This document shows, piece by piece, positions 8,010-16,902 of a DNA stretch of 64,000 nt. This DNA is from Azospirillum tabaci (GTDB taxonomy: Bacteria > Pseudomonadota > Alphaproteobacteria > Azospirillales > Azospirillaceae). The position numbers and the translations under genes were made by a program. Below the pieces are notes generated by a model that was not told the origin of the DNA, did no database searches, and saw only the letters and a program-made list of their open reading frames with translations. Numbering within the stretch: position 1 is the first letter of the stretch; each line of letters starts with the position of its first letter. The DNA is taken from positions 124,001-188,000 of the forward strand of contig NZ_JACCJY010000007.1 of assembly GCF_014596085.1 (NCBI RefSeq), given 5' to 3'.

Positions 8010-9185
8010 GTGCCTGAAACGCCGATAAAGCACACTCTGCCGGGGGGCGGGCATGCCCGTCACAGGTCCGGGGCCGATTACGTCTATGGGATCGACATGG
8101 TGCGGTTCGCCGCGGCTTTGCTGGTCACCGGCTTTCACCTGACCTGGCGCGACCCCGCCGTCGCCGACGTCATGTGGTCCGGCTGGGCCGGGGTGCAGGT
8201 CTTCTTCGTGGTGTCGGGCTTCGTCATCGCCAATTCGGCCAACAACGCCACCCCGATCGCCTTCATCCGGTCGCGTCTGCTGCGACTTTATCCGGCGGCC
8301 TGGGTCTGCTCCATCCTGTGCCTCGTCGCCCTTGTGCTCATGCCCGGTCCCGATCCCGATCTGGCGCGGCGCTTCATCGCCTCCTTCACGCTGGCGCCCG
8401 CCGGCCCCTACGTCGCGTCGGCCTATTGGACGCTGCCGGTCGAGATCGCCTTCTACGGCGCGGTCTTCCTGCTGCTGTTCAGCGGTAATTTCCACCGGCT
8501 GCCGCTGTTCGCCCTGGCGCTGACCGCCGCCAGTTCGGCCTATCTCGGCGTCTACAGCCTGCACGTCTTCGGCGTCGTCAACCTGCCGTTCCTGGAGTTC
8601 GAGTACGGCATGCTGAACATGACGCTGCTGCGCCACGGCGTGTTCTTCGCGCTGGGGATCTTCCTGTGGCTGTGGTCGCGCGGCAAGCTGACCCGGACGG
8701 GCATGGCCGCCGCCCTGCTGGCCCTGATCGCCGCGCCGCTGGAGATCACCGCCCGCTCGGTGGAGTTCGTGGAGCGCTCGCCCGTCCCGCTGAACCTCGC
8801 CGATCTGTGGATGAACCCGCTGCTGATCTGGGGCGTGTCGCTTCTCGCCATCGTCGCCTCGGCGCGCTGGCGGGCGGAGATCGCCACGCTGCCGCCGTCC
8901 ATCCTGTCCCTGCTGCGTGTGGTCGGGCTCGCCACCTACCCGCTCTACCTGCTGCACGAGGTGATCGGCGGCTCGGCCAAGGCGCTGGCGATGCAGGCCG
9001 GGGCCTCCTCCATGGCCGGGGCGGTGACGGGCGGCGCCCTGTCCATCGCCGTTGCCCTGCTGGTCGCCGCGGTCCTGGAACCGGCGGTGCGCGACCGGCT
9101 GCGCCGTCTGCTCGACATTCCGCAGGCCGCCTTCTCGGCCCGCCCCGCCTTCAGCACCCTCTACCGCTCCGGCGGAACCGTCTGA
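8010..9185 (+). CDS. Acyltransferase family 3 membrane protein (OafA/NodX-like)
   Basis: Integral membrane protein of 391 residues with about ten hydrophobic segments. It begins with the family pattern YGIDMVRFAAALLVTGFHL (catalytic-site His in the first helix), then FFVVSGFVIA and the SRLLRLYPAAWV basic turn. Acyltransferase-3 proteins transfer acetyl or other acyl groups to surface polysaccharide, lipid or peptidoglycan at the inner membrane. The GTG start has GGAGG just upstream; a longer open frame exists but is unlike the family. It is the first of five plus-strand genes whose products look like envelope or glycan modifying factors. The target glycan is unknown. Confidence 0.85.
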   Translation: MPETPIKHTLPGGGHARHRSGADYVYGIDMVRFAAALLVTGFHLTWRDPAVADVMWSGWAGVQVFFVVSGFVIANSANNATPIAFIRSRLLRLYPAAWVCSILCLVALVLMPGPDPDLARRFIASFTLAPAGPYVASAYWTLPVEIAFYGAVFLLLFSGNFHRLPLFALALTAASSAYLGVYSLHVFGVVNLPFLEFEYGMLNMTLLRHGVFFALGIFLWLWSRGKLTRTGMAAALLALIAAPLEITARSVEFVERSPVPLNLADLWMNPLLIWGVSLLAIVASARWRAEIATLPPSILSLLRVVGLATYPLYLLHEVIGGSAKALAMQAGASSMAGAVTGGALSIAVALLVAAVLEPAVRDRLRRLLDIPQAAFSARPAFSTLYRSGGTV

Positions 9186-9242
9186 CCGTTACCGAACACT
9201 TCCACAAAAAACGATCGCCGTGAACTCCAGGGGAGAAACTGA

Positions 9243-10442
9243 ATGTACACCGACGCGCTTGGCGGCGATGTCCTGTGCCCCGCGTCCTCCATCGAGATCG
9301 ACCGGGTCGACCGCAGCGGCTGGTACGCCATCCTCGATGGCTTCGACGACGCCAACATCTTCCAGACATGGGATTATGGCCGCATCGCCCATGCCGGGCG
9401 CGAGCTGAGCCACCTCGTCGTGCGGCGCGACGGGCGCCCGGTGGCTGCGGTCCAGGTGCTGCTGCGCCGCGTGCCGGGCATCGGCGGCCTGGCGCTGGTC
9501 ATGTGGGGGCCGATGTGGCATCCGCGCGGCCAGGGGCCGGACCACGCCGCCCTGATGACCGCGCTGCACGCGCTGAAGGCGGAATACACCGACCGGCGCG
9601 GCCTGCTGCTGCGCCTGCTGCCCCATGTCTCTCAGGCGGACGGGGGAGCGGTCACGGAGGCCCTGGCCTCGCTGGGGATGCAGTTCCGGGAGGAGAAGGC
9701 TCCCTACCGCACCTTCATCACCGACCTGACCGCGGACGAGGCGGGCCTGCGCTCCAACCTGTCCCACCACTGGCGGCGCGGGCTGAACAAGGCCGAGCGG
9801 ATGGGGATCGAGGTCGTTGAAGGCTCCCACGCCGAACTGCTGGAAACCATCGACGACATCTTCGTCGAGACGCAGCGCCGCAAGGGCTTCAAGGCGTACG
9901 ACAGCCGCACCTTCACCCGGATCAACGAGGCGCTGCCGCCGCGGCGGAAGATGCGCGCCTTCCTCGCCATGCACGAGGGGCGGCCGGTGGCCGGGGTCGT
10001 CGTGTCGCTGTTCGGAACCACCGGGCAGATGCAGAACTCCGCCACGCTGGAGGCCGGTCTGCGGGTCAACGCCGCCTATCTGCTGCAATGGCGGGCGCTC
10101 CTGTGGATCAAGGCGAACGGCGGACTGCGCTACGACCTGCACGGGGTGAATGCCCAGACCAACCCCGGCGTCTACCAGTTCAAGCGCGGACTCGCCGGCA
10201 AACATCCGGTCGAGACGGTCCATCTCGGCACCTTCGAGACGCCCGGTCCCCTGCCCAGCCGCCTGCTGGTCCAGAGTGGCGAATCGATGCGCATCCACGC
10301 CGACCGCTGGAAGACCCAGGCCGGCGCCATGGTGAACCGGCTGCGCAACTGGAAGCCACCCCAGGCCGAGCCCACCCCGGCGGAGGAGATGGACCCCGCC
10401 GCCGCCGCCGTGCTGGCGAAGGCCCCGACCGGCCCGGCGTGA
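9243..10442 (+). CDS. FemAB/GNAT-type aminoacyl- or acyltransferase
   Basis: Soluble protein of 399 residues resembling the FemAB-related, PEP-CTERM-associated and BioF2-like acetyltransferase families, with two GNAT-like halves. Visible family patterns are FQTWDYGRI (aromatic substrate-site strand), NLSHHWRRGLNKAERMG, FKAYDSRTF and YDLHGVN....GVYQFKRGLAG near the C-terminus. In Gram-positives FemX enzymes add amino acids to lipid II; in Gram-negatives the relatives generally modify polysaccharide or peptide precursors. It lies 57 bases after the acyltransferase-3 gene with GGGGAGA before its ATG, so the two probably act on one surface glycan. Exact reaction unknown. Confidence 0.8.
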   Translation: MYTDALGGDVLCPASSIEIDRVDRSGWYAILDGFDDANIFQTWDYGRIAHAGRELSHLVVRRDGRPVAAVQVLLRRVPGIGGLALVMWGPMWHPRGQGPDHAALMTALHALKAEYTDRRGLLLRLLPHVSQADGGAVTEALASLGMQFREEKAPYRTFITDLTADEAGLRSNLSHHWRRGLNKAERMGIEVVEGSHAELLETIDDIFVETQRRKGFKAYDSRTFTRINEALPPRRKMRAFLAMHEGRPVAGVVVSLFGTTGQMQNSATLEAGLRVNAAYLLQWRALLWIKANGGLRYDLHGVNAQTNPGVYQFKRGLAGKHPVETVHLGTFETPGPLPSRLLVQSGESMRIHADRWKTQAGAMVNRLRNWKPPQAEPTPAEEMDPAAAAVLAKAPTGPA

Positions 10443-10491
10443 GGTTGGCCGGAAGACCGTGTTATGATCGGCCTGGAACGGAGGCCGACCC

Positions 10492-11532
10492 ATGACCAGC
10501 ACTCCCCTGATGATGCAGGAGGCCGCAGCCGCCCCCGCGGCGGTGCGGCGCCTGCTGGACTCCGGCGCCGAGGCGGTGGCCGCCCTCGCCGACCGTCTGC
10601 GGGCCGTGCCGCCGCCCTTCGCGATGACCATCGCGCGGGGCAGCAGCGACCACGCCGCCGGCTACGCCCGCTACCTGTTCGAGACGGCGCTGGGGCTGGT
10701 CACCGCCTCGGCGGCGCCCTCGGTGCTCACGGCCTACGGCGCCGACCTGCGGGTGAAGGACGCCTTCGTTCTGGCCATCTCGCAATCGGGCCAGAGCCCC
10801 GACCTGCTGCGCGTCGCGGAAGCGGCGCGGGCCGGCGGCGCTCTGACCGCCGCGCTGGTCAACGTCGGGGACTCGCCGCTGGCGGAGCGGGTCGTCCATC
10901 CCCTGCCGCTCCACGCCGGGCCGGAACTGAGCGTCGCCGCGACCAAGAGCTTCGTCGCCAGCCTCGCCGCCATCGCTAGGCTGACCGCCGTCTGGACAGG
11001 CGACGAAGCGCTTCTCGACGCCCTTCCCCGGCTGCCCCAGAGGCTGGAACGGGCCGGTGCTGCGGACTGGTCGGCGGCGCAGCCCGTGCTGGAGGGCGTG
11101 TCCAGCCTGCTCATCGTCGCGCGGGGCCGCAGCTACCCCATCGCCCAGGAAATGGCGCTGAAGTTCAAGGAGACCGCCGCCGCCCACGCCGAACCCTTCA
11201 GCGCGGCGGAGGTGATGCACGGCCCGATGGCGCTGGTCGAGCCGGGCTTCCCCGTGCTGGTCGTCGCGGTGCGGGACGAGACGCTGGACGGCGTGCTCGA
11301 CACCGCCCGCGCGTTGCAGCGGGCCGGCGCCCATCTGCTGGTCGCCTCATCCGAGGAGCGGGCGCTCGATCTGGCCGACACCCCCCTGCCCCTGCCGCCG
11401 CCGCTGCATCCGGTGCTGGACCCCATCGCGGCGATCCAAGGCTTTTACCCCTTCATGGCCCGGCTGGCGGTGGCGCGCGGCTTCGACCCGGACCGGCCCC
11501 GCCATCTGCGCAAGGTCACCCGGACAGTCTGA
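10492..11532 (+). CDS. SIS-domain sugar isomerase/deaminase (GlmS isomerase-like)
   Basis: Protein of 346 residues made of two SIS domains like the isomerase half of glucosamine-6-phosphate synthase, with no glutaminase domain. The phosphosugar-binding motifs are ARGSSDHAAGYAR (about 47-59) and ISQSGQSPDLLR (about 95-106) in domain one and RGRSYPIAQEMALKFKET in domain two. Such stand-alone proteins are usually glucosamine-6-phosphate deaminases (NagB-II/GlmD) or AgaS-type deaminases. Unlike typical nag loci there is no NagA, PTS or GntR neighbour. Start: ATG with AACGGAGG upstream. Confidence 0.82.
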   Translation: MTSTPLMMQEAAAAPAAVRRLLDSGAEAVAALADRLRAVPPPFAMTIARGSSDHAAGYARYLFETALGLVTASAAPSVLTAYGADLRVKDAFVLAISQSGQSPDLLRVAEAARAGGALTAALVNVGDSPLAERVVHPLPLHAGPELSVAATKSFVASLAAIARLTAVWTGDEALLDALPRLPQRLERAGAADWSAAQPVLEGVSSLLIVARGRSYPIAQEMALKFKETAAAHAEPFSAAEVMHGPMALVEPGFPVLVVAVRDETLDGVLDTARALQRAGAHLLVASSEERALDLADTPLPLPPPLHPVLDPIAAIQGFYPFMARLAVARGFDPDRPRHLRKVTRTV

Positions 11533-11671
11533 ACGGCCGGACAGTCTGAACGGATTGCCTCGAATTCGCGGTGATCATTTCGGCGCCGCCGCCACCGCCC
11601 GTTGACGCAGCCCGACCGGCTCGCGCTAGGCTTGTCGAAACCACGGCCTGGCAGTGAGACGGGACAAGAGC

Positions 11672-12883
11672 ATGACCATCGGCATCGGTGCGGACGACCT
11701 TCTGCGGTTCGAGAGTCTCGGCGACAATTGCGAGTTCGGCTTCGTCCTGCGCCGGTTGTCCTGCGAGGCGGGGAGCCTGTTCCGCTGGGCCTCCATGAAG
11801 CCCGACCAGCTTCTGGCCAAGCTGCGCGCCAATTTCGAAGGCATGTACCGGTTCGAGAACCTGTCGCCGCTGCGCACCGGCATGGTGCTGGATTCCGCCT
11901 ACGGCATCGGCTGGCACAGCGACATGAAGTCCGACATGAGCGGCGGGCGGCTGCTTTTCTGCGACGACGAGGCGACGCGGCGCGCCCTGCACCGCCGGGA
12001 AACGCGCAAGATCCAGTATCTCCAGGCCAAGTTCACCGCGCGGACGGCGATGGGCGGGGTGATCTTCGTCGTGAAGTCAAACCCAGGCATCGCCCCCGCG
12101 ACCATCGACGGCCTCTACGAGGCGCTGACCGCCCTGGCGGGCCACGACGACTTCGCCCTGCTGGAGGTGCAGGCGACGGACGACCCCGCCCGGATCGGCA
12201 ACGTGGACTGGCAGCGGCCCGGCCTGATGCGCGGCTACGTCACCCGCTTCGCCCCCTATCATCGGGCGGACGACATCGACGCCGCGGCGTGGTTCTCCAT
12301 CGTCCAGGGAGCGCTGCGCCTGTTCCCCTGCCACGACTGGGCGCAACGCCACGCCGCCCTGCGCATCGGCACGCCGGACGCGCTGGTTCAGCTCCGCTTC
12401 CCCTTCGCTCCGGATCAGGACATGAGCAAGCCCATCGCGGGCGACCTGCGCGCCGGAACCGCCCGCCTGCTGAACGGCAACAGCTGGTGCCGCCCCTATG
12501 AGGGCCTGTTCCGCCTGCACGGCCCCGATCCGGAGCGGCCCGGCACCACGCTGCGCTGGACGGGGGTGCATGCGCCCGGCGCCTTCCATCTCGGTGCCAC
12601 CCTGCGCTGCCCCTTGCGGGACTCCGTCCCGCTCCGCGTCGCCGTGACCATCGCCGCGGAGGACGGCGCGACGCTGGCCGAGGAGCGGTTCGAGGTGCAT
12701 CCCGGCCGGACCACCGACCTCGTGCTCGACGCCCCCGCGCCGAAGGGTCCGCTGACCGTCGCGCTGACCGTGAACGCCCTGCGCGCTCTGGCCGAGGGGG
12801 AGCGCGCCGTGCTGGACCTCTCGCCGCCCGCCCTGCATCCGGAGCAGGTCCCGGCCGTCGCCCTGCCGGCGAAGGCGGCGTGA
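11672..12883 (+). CDS. Uncharacterised protein of the 'SLGDNCEFG' family
   Basis: Protein of 403 residues. The N-terminal ~230 residues carry a distinctive pattern: FESLGDNCEFGFVLRR, then LFRWASMKPDQLLAKL, then GYGIGWHSDMK-like and FTARTAMGGVIFVVK segments. I recall similar proteins next to glycosyltransferase genes in Alphaproteobacteria, but I know no tested function. The C-terminal ~150 residues look like a beta-sandwich (GTTLRWTGVHAPGAFHLGAT). An in-frame GTG 18 bases upstream is an alternative start. Its stop overlaps the GTG of the following SGNH hydrolase gene (GTGA), so the two are coupled. Confidence 0.75.
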   Translation: MTIGIGADDLLRFESLGDNCEFGFVLRRLSCEAGSLFRWASMKPDQLLAKLRANFEGMYRFENLSPLRTGMVLDSAYGIGWHSDMKSDMSGGRLLFCDDEATRRALHRRETRKIQYLQAKFTARTAMGGVIFVVKSNPGIAPATIDGLYEALTALAGHDDFALLEVQATDDPARIGNVDWQRPGLMRGYVTRFAPYHRADDIDAAAWFSIVQGALRLFPCHDWAQRHAALRIGTPDALVQLRFPFAPDQDMSKPIAGDLRAGTARLLNGNSWCRPYEGLFRLHGPDPERPGTTLRWTGVHAPGAFHLGATLRCPLRDSVPLRVAVTIAAEDGATLAEERFEVHPGRTTDLVLDAPAPKGPLTVALTVNALRALAEGERAVLDLSPPALHPEQVPAVALPAKAA

Positions 12884-13557
12884 GTCGGATCACCCGAGCG
12901 GGTTGGGCCGGGGTCGCCGCACTGCTGGCGTTCCTGTCCATTCCGGCGCAGGGCGAGACGACCATCGGGCCGCGCACGCAGCCTCCCTACCCGGACTGGC
13001 TGACCAAGCGCATGGAGACGCTGCGGCGGCAGGACCCGAAGGCGATGCTGCTGGGGGATTCCCTGATCGCCGGCTGGCCGCCCGACCTCTCCCGCCGGCT
13101 GTTCGACGCGGAGCCGATGAATTTCGGGGCCGGGGGCGACACGACGGGAAACCTGCTGTGGCGGGTGCGGCACTCCTTCGGGCCGGGCATGGGGCTGGAG
13201 TCCGCGCTGGTCCTGGTCGGGACGAACGACCTGCCGAACCGCTCCGCGGCGGAGATCGCCGGCACCATCGGGACCATCGCGGCGGAGGTGAAGCGAACCG
13301 CTCCCGGCGCCTGCGTCATGCTGCTCACCCTGCTGCCGCGGCGCGACGGCAACGCCGCCTTCGCCGAACGCATTATGGACGTGAACCGGCGGCTGACCGC
13401 TCTCGCCGGCCCCGGCCTGCGCGTGGTGGACGCGAGCACCCCGCTGCGCGACGCCTGCCCTGCGGAGGGCGCCTGCCCGCTCTACAAGGACCCGGTGCAT
13501 CTCACCCGCGCCGGCTATGAGCGTCTGACCACCGCCATCGGCAAGGCCGGTTGTTAA
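12880..13557 (+). CDS. Secreted SGNH/GDSL hydrolase
   Basis: Esterase/acetylhydrolase of 225 residues with a signal peptide (about 1-25, cleavage near PAQGE). All four SGNH blocks are present: GDSL (Ser61), GAGGDTT (Gly), GTNDLP (Asn) and DPVHLT (Asp/His near residue 207). These enzymes remove or transfer acyl groups on sugars in the periplasm. The GTG start overlaps the stop of the preceding gene. With the acyltransferase-3 gene four genes upstream, a role in surface glycan acylation or deacylation is plausible. Confidence 0.87.
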   Translation: MSRITRAGWAGVAALLAFLSIPAQGETTIGPRTQPPYPDWLTKRMETLRRQDPKAMLLGDSLIAGWPPDLSRRLFDAEPMNFGAGGDTTGNLLWRVRHSFGPGMGLESALVLVGTNDLPNRSAAEIAGTIGTIAAEVKRTAPGACVMLLTLLPRRDGNAAFAERIMDVNRRLTALAGPGLRVVDASTPLRDACPAEGACPLYKDPVHLTRAGYERLTTAIGKAGC

Positions 13558-13615
13558 GGGGGCCGGTTGCTAGAAAGATGTCGAAGACGGCGGGGCTTCG
13601 GGATATCTAGGGGCC

Positions 13616-14761
13616 ATGACCAGCGACACCGCCGCCGCCGCCGACCGTACCGGCACCGATTTCGAGATCTTCATCGTCACCGCGCCGGGCCTGGAAGCCG
13701 TGCTCTGCGACGAGGTGAAGGCCAAGGGCTTCCGCGACGCCACCGCCATCAAGGGCGGTGTCACCGTCCGCGGCGGCTGGCCGGAGGTCTGGCGGGCGAA
13801 CCTGGAACTGCGCGGAGCGACCCGCGTGCTGGCGCGCGTCGCCTCCTTCCGCGCCTTCCACCTCGCCCAGCTCGACAAACGGGCGCGCCGGGTGCCCTGG
13901 GCCGAGTTCCTGCGCCCCGACGTGCCGGTCCGCGTCGAGGCGTCCTGCAAGGGCTCGCGCATCTACCACGCCGGGGCGACCGCCCAGCGCATCGAGCGCG
14001 CCATCACCGAGGAACTGGGCGCTCCGATCTCCGCGGAGGCCGAGGTTTCCATCAAGGCCCGCATCGACGACGACCTCTGCACCATCAGCGTCGACGCCTC
14101 GGGCGAGTCCCTGCACAAGCGCGGCCACAAGGAGGAGATCCACAAGGCGCCGCTGCGCGAAACGTTGGCCGCCCTGTTCCTGCGCCATTGCGGCTTCGAC
14201 GGCAGCGAGCCGGTGGTCGATCCGATGTGCGGGTCCGGCACCTTCGTCATCGAAGCCGCGGAGATCGCCGCGGGCCTGCATCCCGGACGCAGCCGCCGCT
14301 TCGCCTTCGAACAGCTCGCCTCCTTCGACGACGCGGCGTGGCAGACGATGCGCACGGCGGGCGGCACGGGCGCCGCGCCCACTGTCCGTTTCTATGGCAG
14401 CGACCGCGATGGCGGAGCCGTTGCCATGAGCCGCGCCAACGCCGAGCGCGCGGGCGTCGCCGCCCTGACGGACTTCCAGAAGCACGCGGTCAGCGACCTG
14501 ATGCCGCCGGAAGGGCCGCCGGGCCTCGTCATCGTCAACCCGCCCTACGGCGCGCGGATCGGCGAGAAGAAGCCGCTGTTCGCCCTTTACGGCGCGCTGG
14601 GCCAGACGTTGCTGTCGCGCTTTTCCGGCTGGCGGGTCGGCCTCGTCACCAACGAGGCGTCGCTCGCCCAGGCGACCGGCCTGCCCTTCCAACCGTCCGG
14701 CCCGTCGGTGTCGCACGGCGGCCTGCGCGTGACGCTGCACAGCACCGCCGCCCTTCCCTGA
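13616..14761 (+). CDS. THUMP-domain RNA guanine-N2 methyltransferase (RlmL N-half-like)
   Basis: Protein of 381 residues with an N-terminal ferredoxin-like/THUMP module (about 15-165) and a Rossmann methyltransferase domain. SAM motif DPMCGSGTFVIEAA lies near 202-215, and the catalytic motif IVNPPYGARIGEKK near 300-313 is of the N6A/N2G type. It matches the first half of E. coli RlmL, which makes m2G2445 in 23S rRNA; many bacteria carry this half as a separate protein. It is cytoplasmic and separated from the upstream SGNH gene by 58 bases. A housekeeping gene here supports a chromid-like replicon. Confidence 0.88.
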   Translation: MTSDTAAAADRTGTDFEIFIVTAPGLEAVLCDEVKAKGFRDATAIKGGVTVRGGWPEVWRANLELRGATRVLARVASFRAFHLAQLDKRARRVPWAEFLRPDVPVRVEASCKGSRIYHAGATAQRIERAITEELGAPISAEAEVSIKARIDDDLCTISVDASGESLHKRGHKEEIHKAPLRETLAALFLRHCGFDGSEPVVDPMCGSGTFVIEAAEIAAGLHPGRSRRFAFEQLASFDDAAWQTMRTAGGTGAAPTVRFYGSDRDGGAVAMSRANAERAGVAALTDFQKHAVSDLMPPEGPPGLVIVNPPYGARIGEKKPLFALYGALGQTLLSRFSGWRVGLVTNEASLAQATGLPFQPSGPSVSHGGLRVTLHSTAALP

Positions 14762-14788
14762 CCCCCTCCCGCACCCATCTGTAGAACC

Positions 14789-16891
14789 ATGTCCAACCGC
14801 ACCGCTCCCCGCCTGCAAGCCTCGGCCTGCCCGCACGATTGCCCGTCCACCTGCGCGCTGGAGGTCGAGGTGCTGGACGAGCGCCGCATCGGGCGCATCC
14901 GCGGGGCGGCCGACAACAGCTACACCGCCGGGGTGATCTGCGCGAAGGTCGCCCGCTACGCCGAGCGGGTGCACCATCCCGACCGGCTGACCCGGCCGCT
15001 GCGCCGCACCGGCCCCAAGGGCTCCGGCCAGTTCGCGCCGATCTCCTGGGACGAGGCGCTGGACATCGTCGCCGACCGGTTCCTGGAGGCCGAGCGGCAA
15101 CACGGGCCGGAGACGGTGTGGCCCTACTACTACGCGGGCACCATGGGGCTGGTGCAGCGCGACGGCATCAACCGGCTGCGCCACGCCCGGCGCTGGTCGG
15201 GCTTCTTCGCCACCATCTGCACCAACCCGGCCTGGGCCGGCTGGCTGGCCGGCGCCGGCAAGCTGGCCGGGGCCGACCCGCGCGAGATGGCCAAGTCCGA
15301 CCTCGTGGTGATCTGGGGCACCAACGCCGTCTCCACCCAGGTCAACGTGATGACCCACGCGGTCCGAGCCCGCAAGGAGCGCGGGGCCAAGATCGCCGTG
15401 GTCGACGTCTACCGCACCCCGACCATGGAGCAGGCGGACATACCCCTGCTGATCCGTCCAGGCAGCGACGGGGCACTGGCCTGCGCGGTGATGCATGTGC
15501 TGTTCCGCGACGGGCTGGCCGACCGCGCCTATCTCGCCAGCCACGCCGACGACCCCGCCGGGCTGGAGGCACATCTCGCCAGCCGGACGCCGGAATGGGC
15601 TGAGGCCATCACCGGCCTGCCGGCGGCGGAGATCGAGGCCTTCGCCCGGCTGGTCGGACAGACGCCGCGCAGCTACTTCCGGCTGGGCTACGGCTTCACC
15701 CGCTCGCGCAACGGGGCGGTGAACATGCACGCCGCCTCCTGCATCCCGGTGGTCAGTGGCGCCTGGAAAGTCGAGGGCGGTGGGGCCTTCCACTCCAACA
15801 GCGGCATCTACGGCTGGAACAAGACGCTGATCGAGGGGTTGGACCTGCGCGACCCGACCGTGCGCATGCTCGACCAGTCGCGCATCGGCCCGATCCTGGA
15901 GGGTGACCCGGACGCGCTGGCCGGCGGCCCGCCGGTGACGGCGCTGCTGATCCAGAACACCAACCCGGTGACCATCGCCCCCGATCAGGCGCGCGTGCGG
16001 CGCGGCTTCGCCCGCGACGACCTGTTCGTCTGCGTGCACGAGCAGTTCATGACCGAGACGGCGCGCATGGCCGACATCGTGCTGCCCGCCACCATGTTCC
16101 TGGAACACGACGACCTCTATCAGGCCGGCGGCAACCAGCACATCCTGCTCGGGCCCAAGCTGGTCGATCCCCCCGGCGACTGCCGGCCCAACCACGCCGT
16201 CATCGGCGAACTGGCGCGGCGGCTGGGCAGCGACTCCCACCCCGGCTTCGGCATGACCGAGCGGGAGCTGATCGACGCCACGCTGCGCGCGTCCGGCCAC
16301 GGCACGCTGGAGGCGCTGGAGACCGCGCGTTTCCTCGACGTGCAGCCGGATTTCGAGACGGCGCATTTCGTGAAGGGCTTCCGCTGGCCAGACGGCAAGT
16401 TCCGCCTGAAGCCGGACTGGCCGACGGTGCCCTACGCCGCCCCGTCCACCTTCGGCCCCGTCGATTCCATGCCGACCTTCCCCGACCATTGGGCGGTGAC
16501 CGAGGAGGCGGACGCCGAGCATCCCTTCCGGCTGGTCACCGCGCCGGCCCGCAACTTCCTGAACAGCAGCTTCACCGAGACCCCGACCTCCGCTGGGCGG
16601 GAGCGCCGCCCGAGCCTGATGCTGCACCCCGACGACGCGGCGGCGCTGGGCATCGCGGAGGGCGACCGGGTGGAGGCCGCCAACGGACGTGGCGCGGTGC
16701 TCCTGCACGCGCGGCTGTTCGACGGGGTGCGACCCGGCGTGGTCATCGCCGAATCCATCTGGCCCAACGCCGCGCACGAGGGCGGGCGCGGGATCAACAG
16801 CCTGACCGGCGCCGACCCGGTGGCGCCCTTCGGCGGGGCCGCCTTCCACGACAACCATGTGCGGGTGCGCAAGGCGGACGCCGCCGCTTAA
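14789..16891 (+). CDS. Molybdopterin-dependent oxidoreductase with 4Fe-4S cluster
   Basis: DMSO-reductase-family protein of 700 residues. A 4Fe-4S site is formed by Cys14, Cys18, Cys22 (ACPHDCPSTC) and Cys51 (GVICAK). It is followed by the cofactor-binding Molybdopterin domain (ISWDEALDIVADRF, VVIWGTNAVSTQ) and a C-terminal dinucleotide-binding domain (SLMLHPDDAAALGIAEGDRV, WPNAAHEGG). No Tat signal is visible, so it is probably cytoplasmic. It resembles biotin-sulfoxide- or formate-type assimilatory subfamilies, and no partner subunit gene adjoins. The substrate is unknown. It follows the RNA methyltransferase by 27 bases. Confidence 0.87.
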   Translation: MSNRTAPRLQASACPHDCPSTCALEVEVLDERRIGRIRGAADNSYTAGVICAKVARYAERVHHPDRLTRPLRRTGPKGSGQFAPISWDEALDIVADRFLEAERQHGPETVWPYYYAGTMGLVQRDGINRLRHARRWSGFFATICTNPAWAGWLAGAGKLAGADPREMAKSDLVVIWGTNAVSTQVNVMTHAVRARKERGAKIAVVDVYRTPTMEQADIPLLIRPGSDGALACAVMHVLFRDGLADRAYLASHADDPAGLEAHLASRTPEWAEAITGLPAAEIEAFARLVGQTPRSYFRLGYGFTRSRNGAVNMHAASCIPVVSGAWKVEGGGAFHSNSGIYGWNKTLIEGLDLRDPTVRMLDQSRIGPILEGDPDALAGGPPVTALLIQNTNPVTIAPDQARVRRGFARDDLFVCVHEQFMTETARMADIVLPATMFLEHDDLYQAGGNQHILLGPKLVDPPGDCRPNHAVIGELARRLGSDSHPGFGMTERELIDATLRASGHGTLEALETARFLDVQPDFETAHFVKGFRWPDGKFRLKPDWPTVPYAAPSTFGPVDSMPTFPDHWAVTEEADAEHPFRLVTAPARNFLNSSFTETPTSAGRERRPSLMLHPDDAAALGIAEGDRVEAANGRGAVLLHARLFDGVRPGVVIAESIWPNAAHEGGRGINSLTGADPVAPFGGAAFHDNHVRVRKADAAA

Positions 16892-16902
16892 TCAGTCCAG
16901 TC

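Noticed and set aside
13607..16858. A 1083-codon minus-strand frame opposite the RNA methyltransferase and molybdopterin genes
   Set aside because: The same antisense artefact of GC-rich third positions; both plus-strand genes have clear catalytic motifs.
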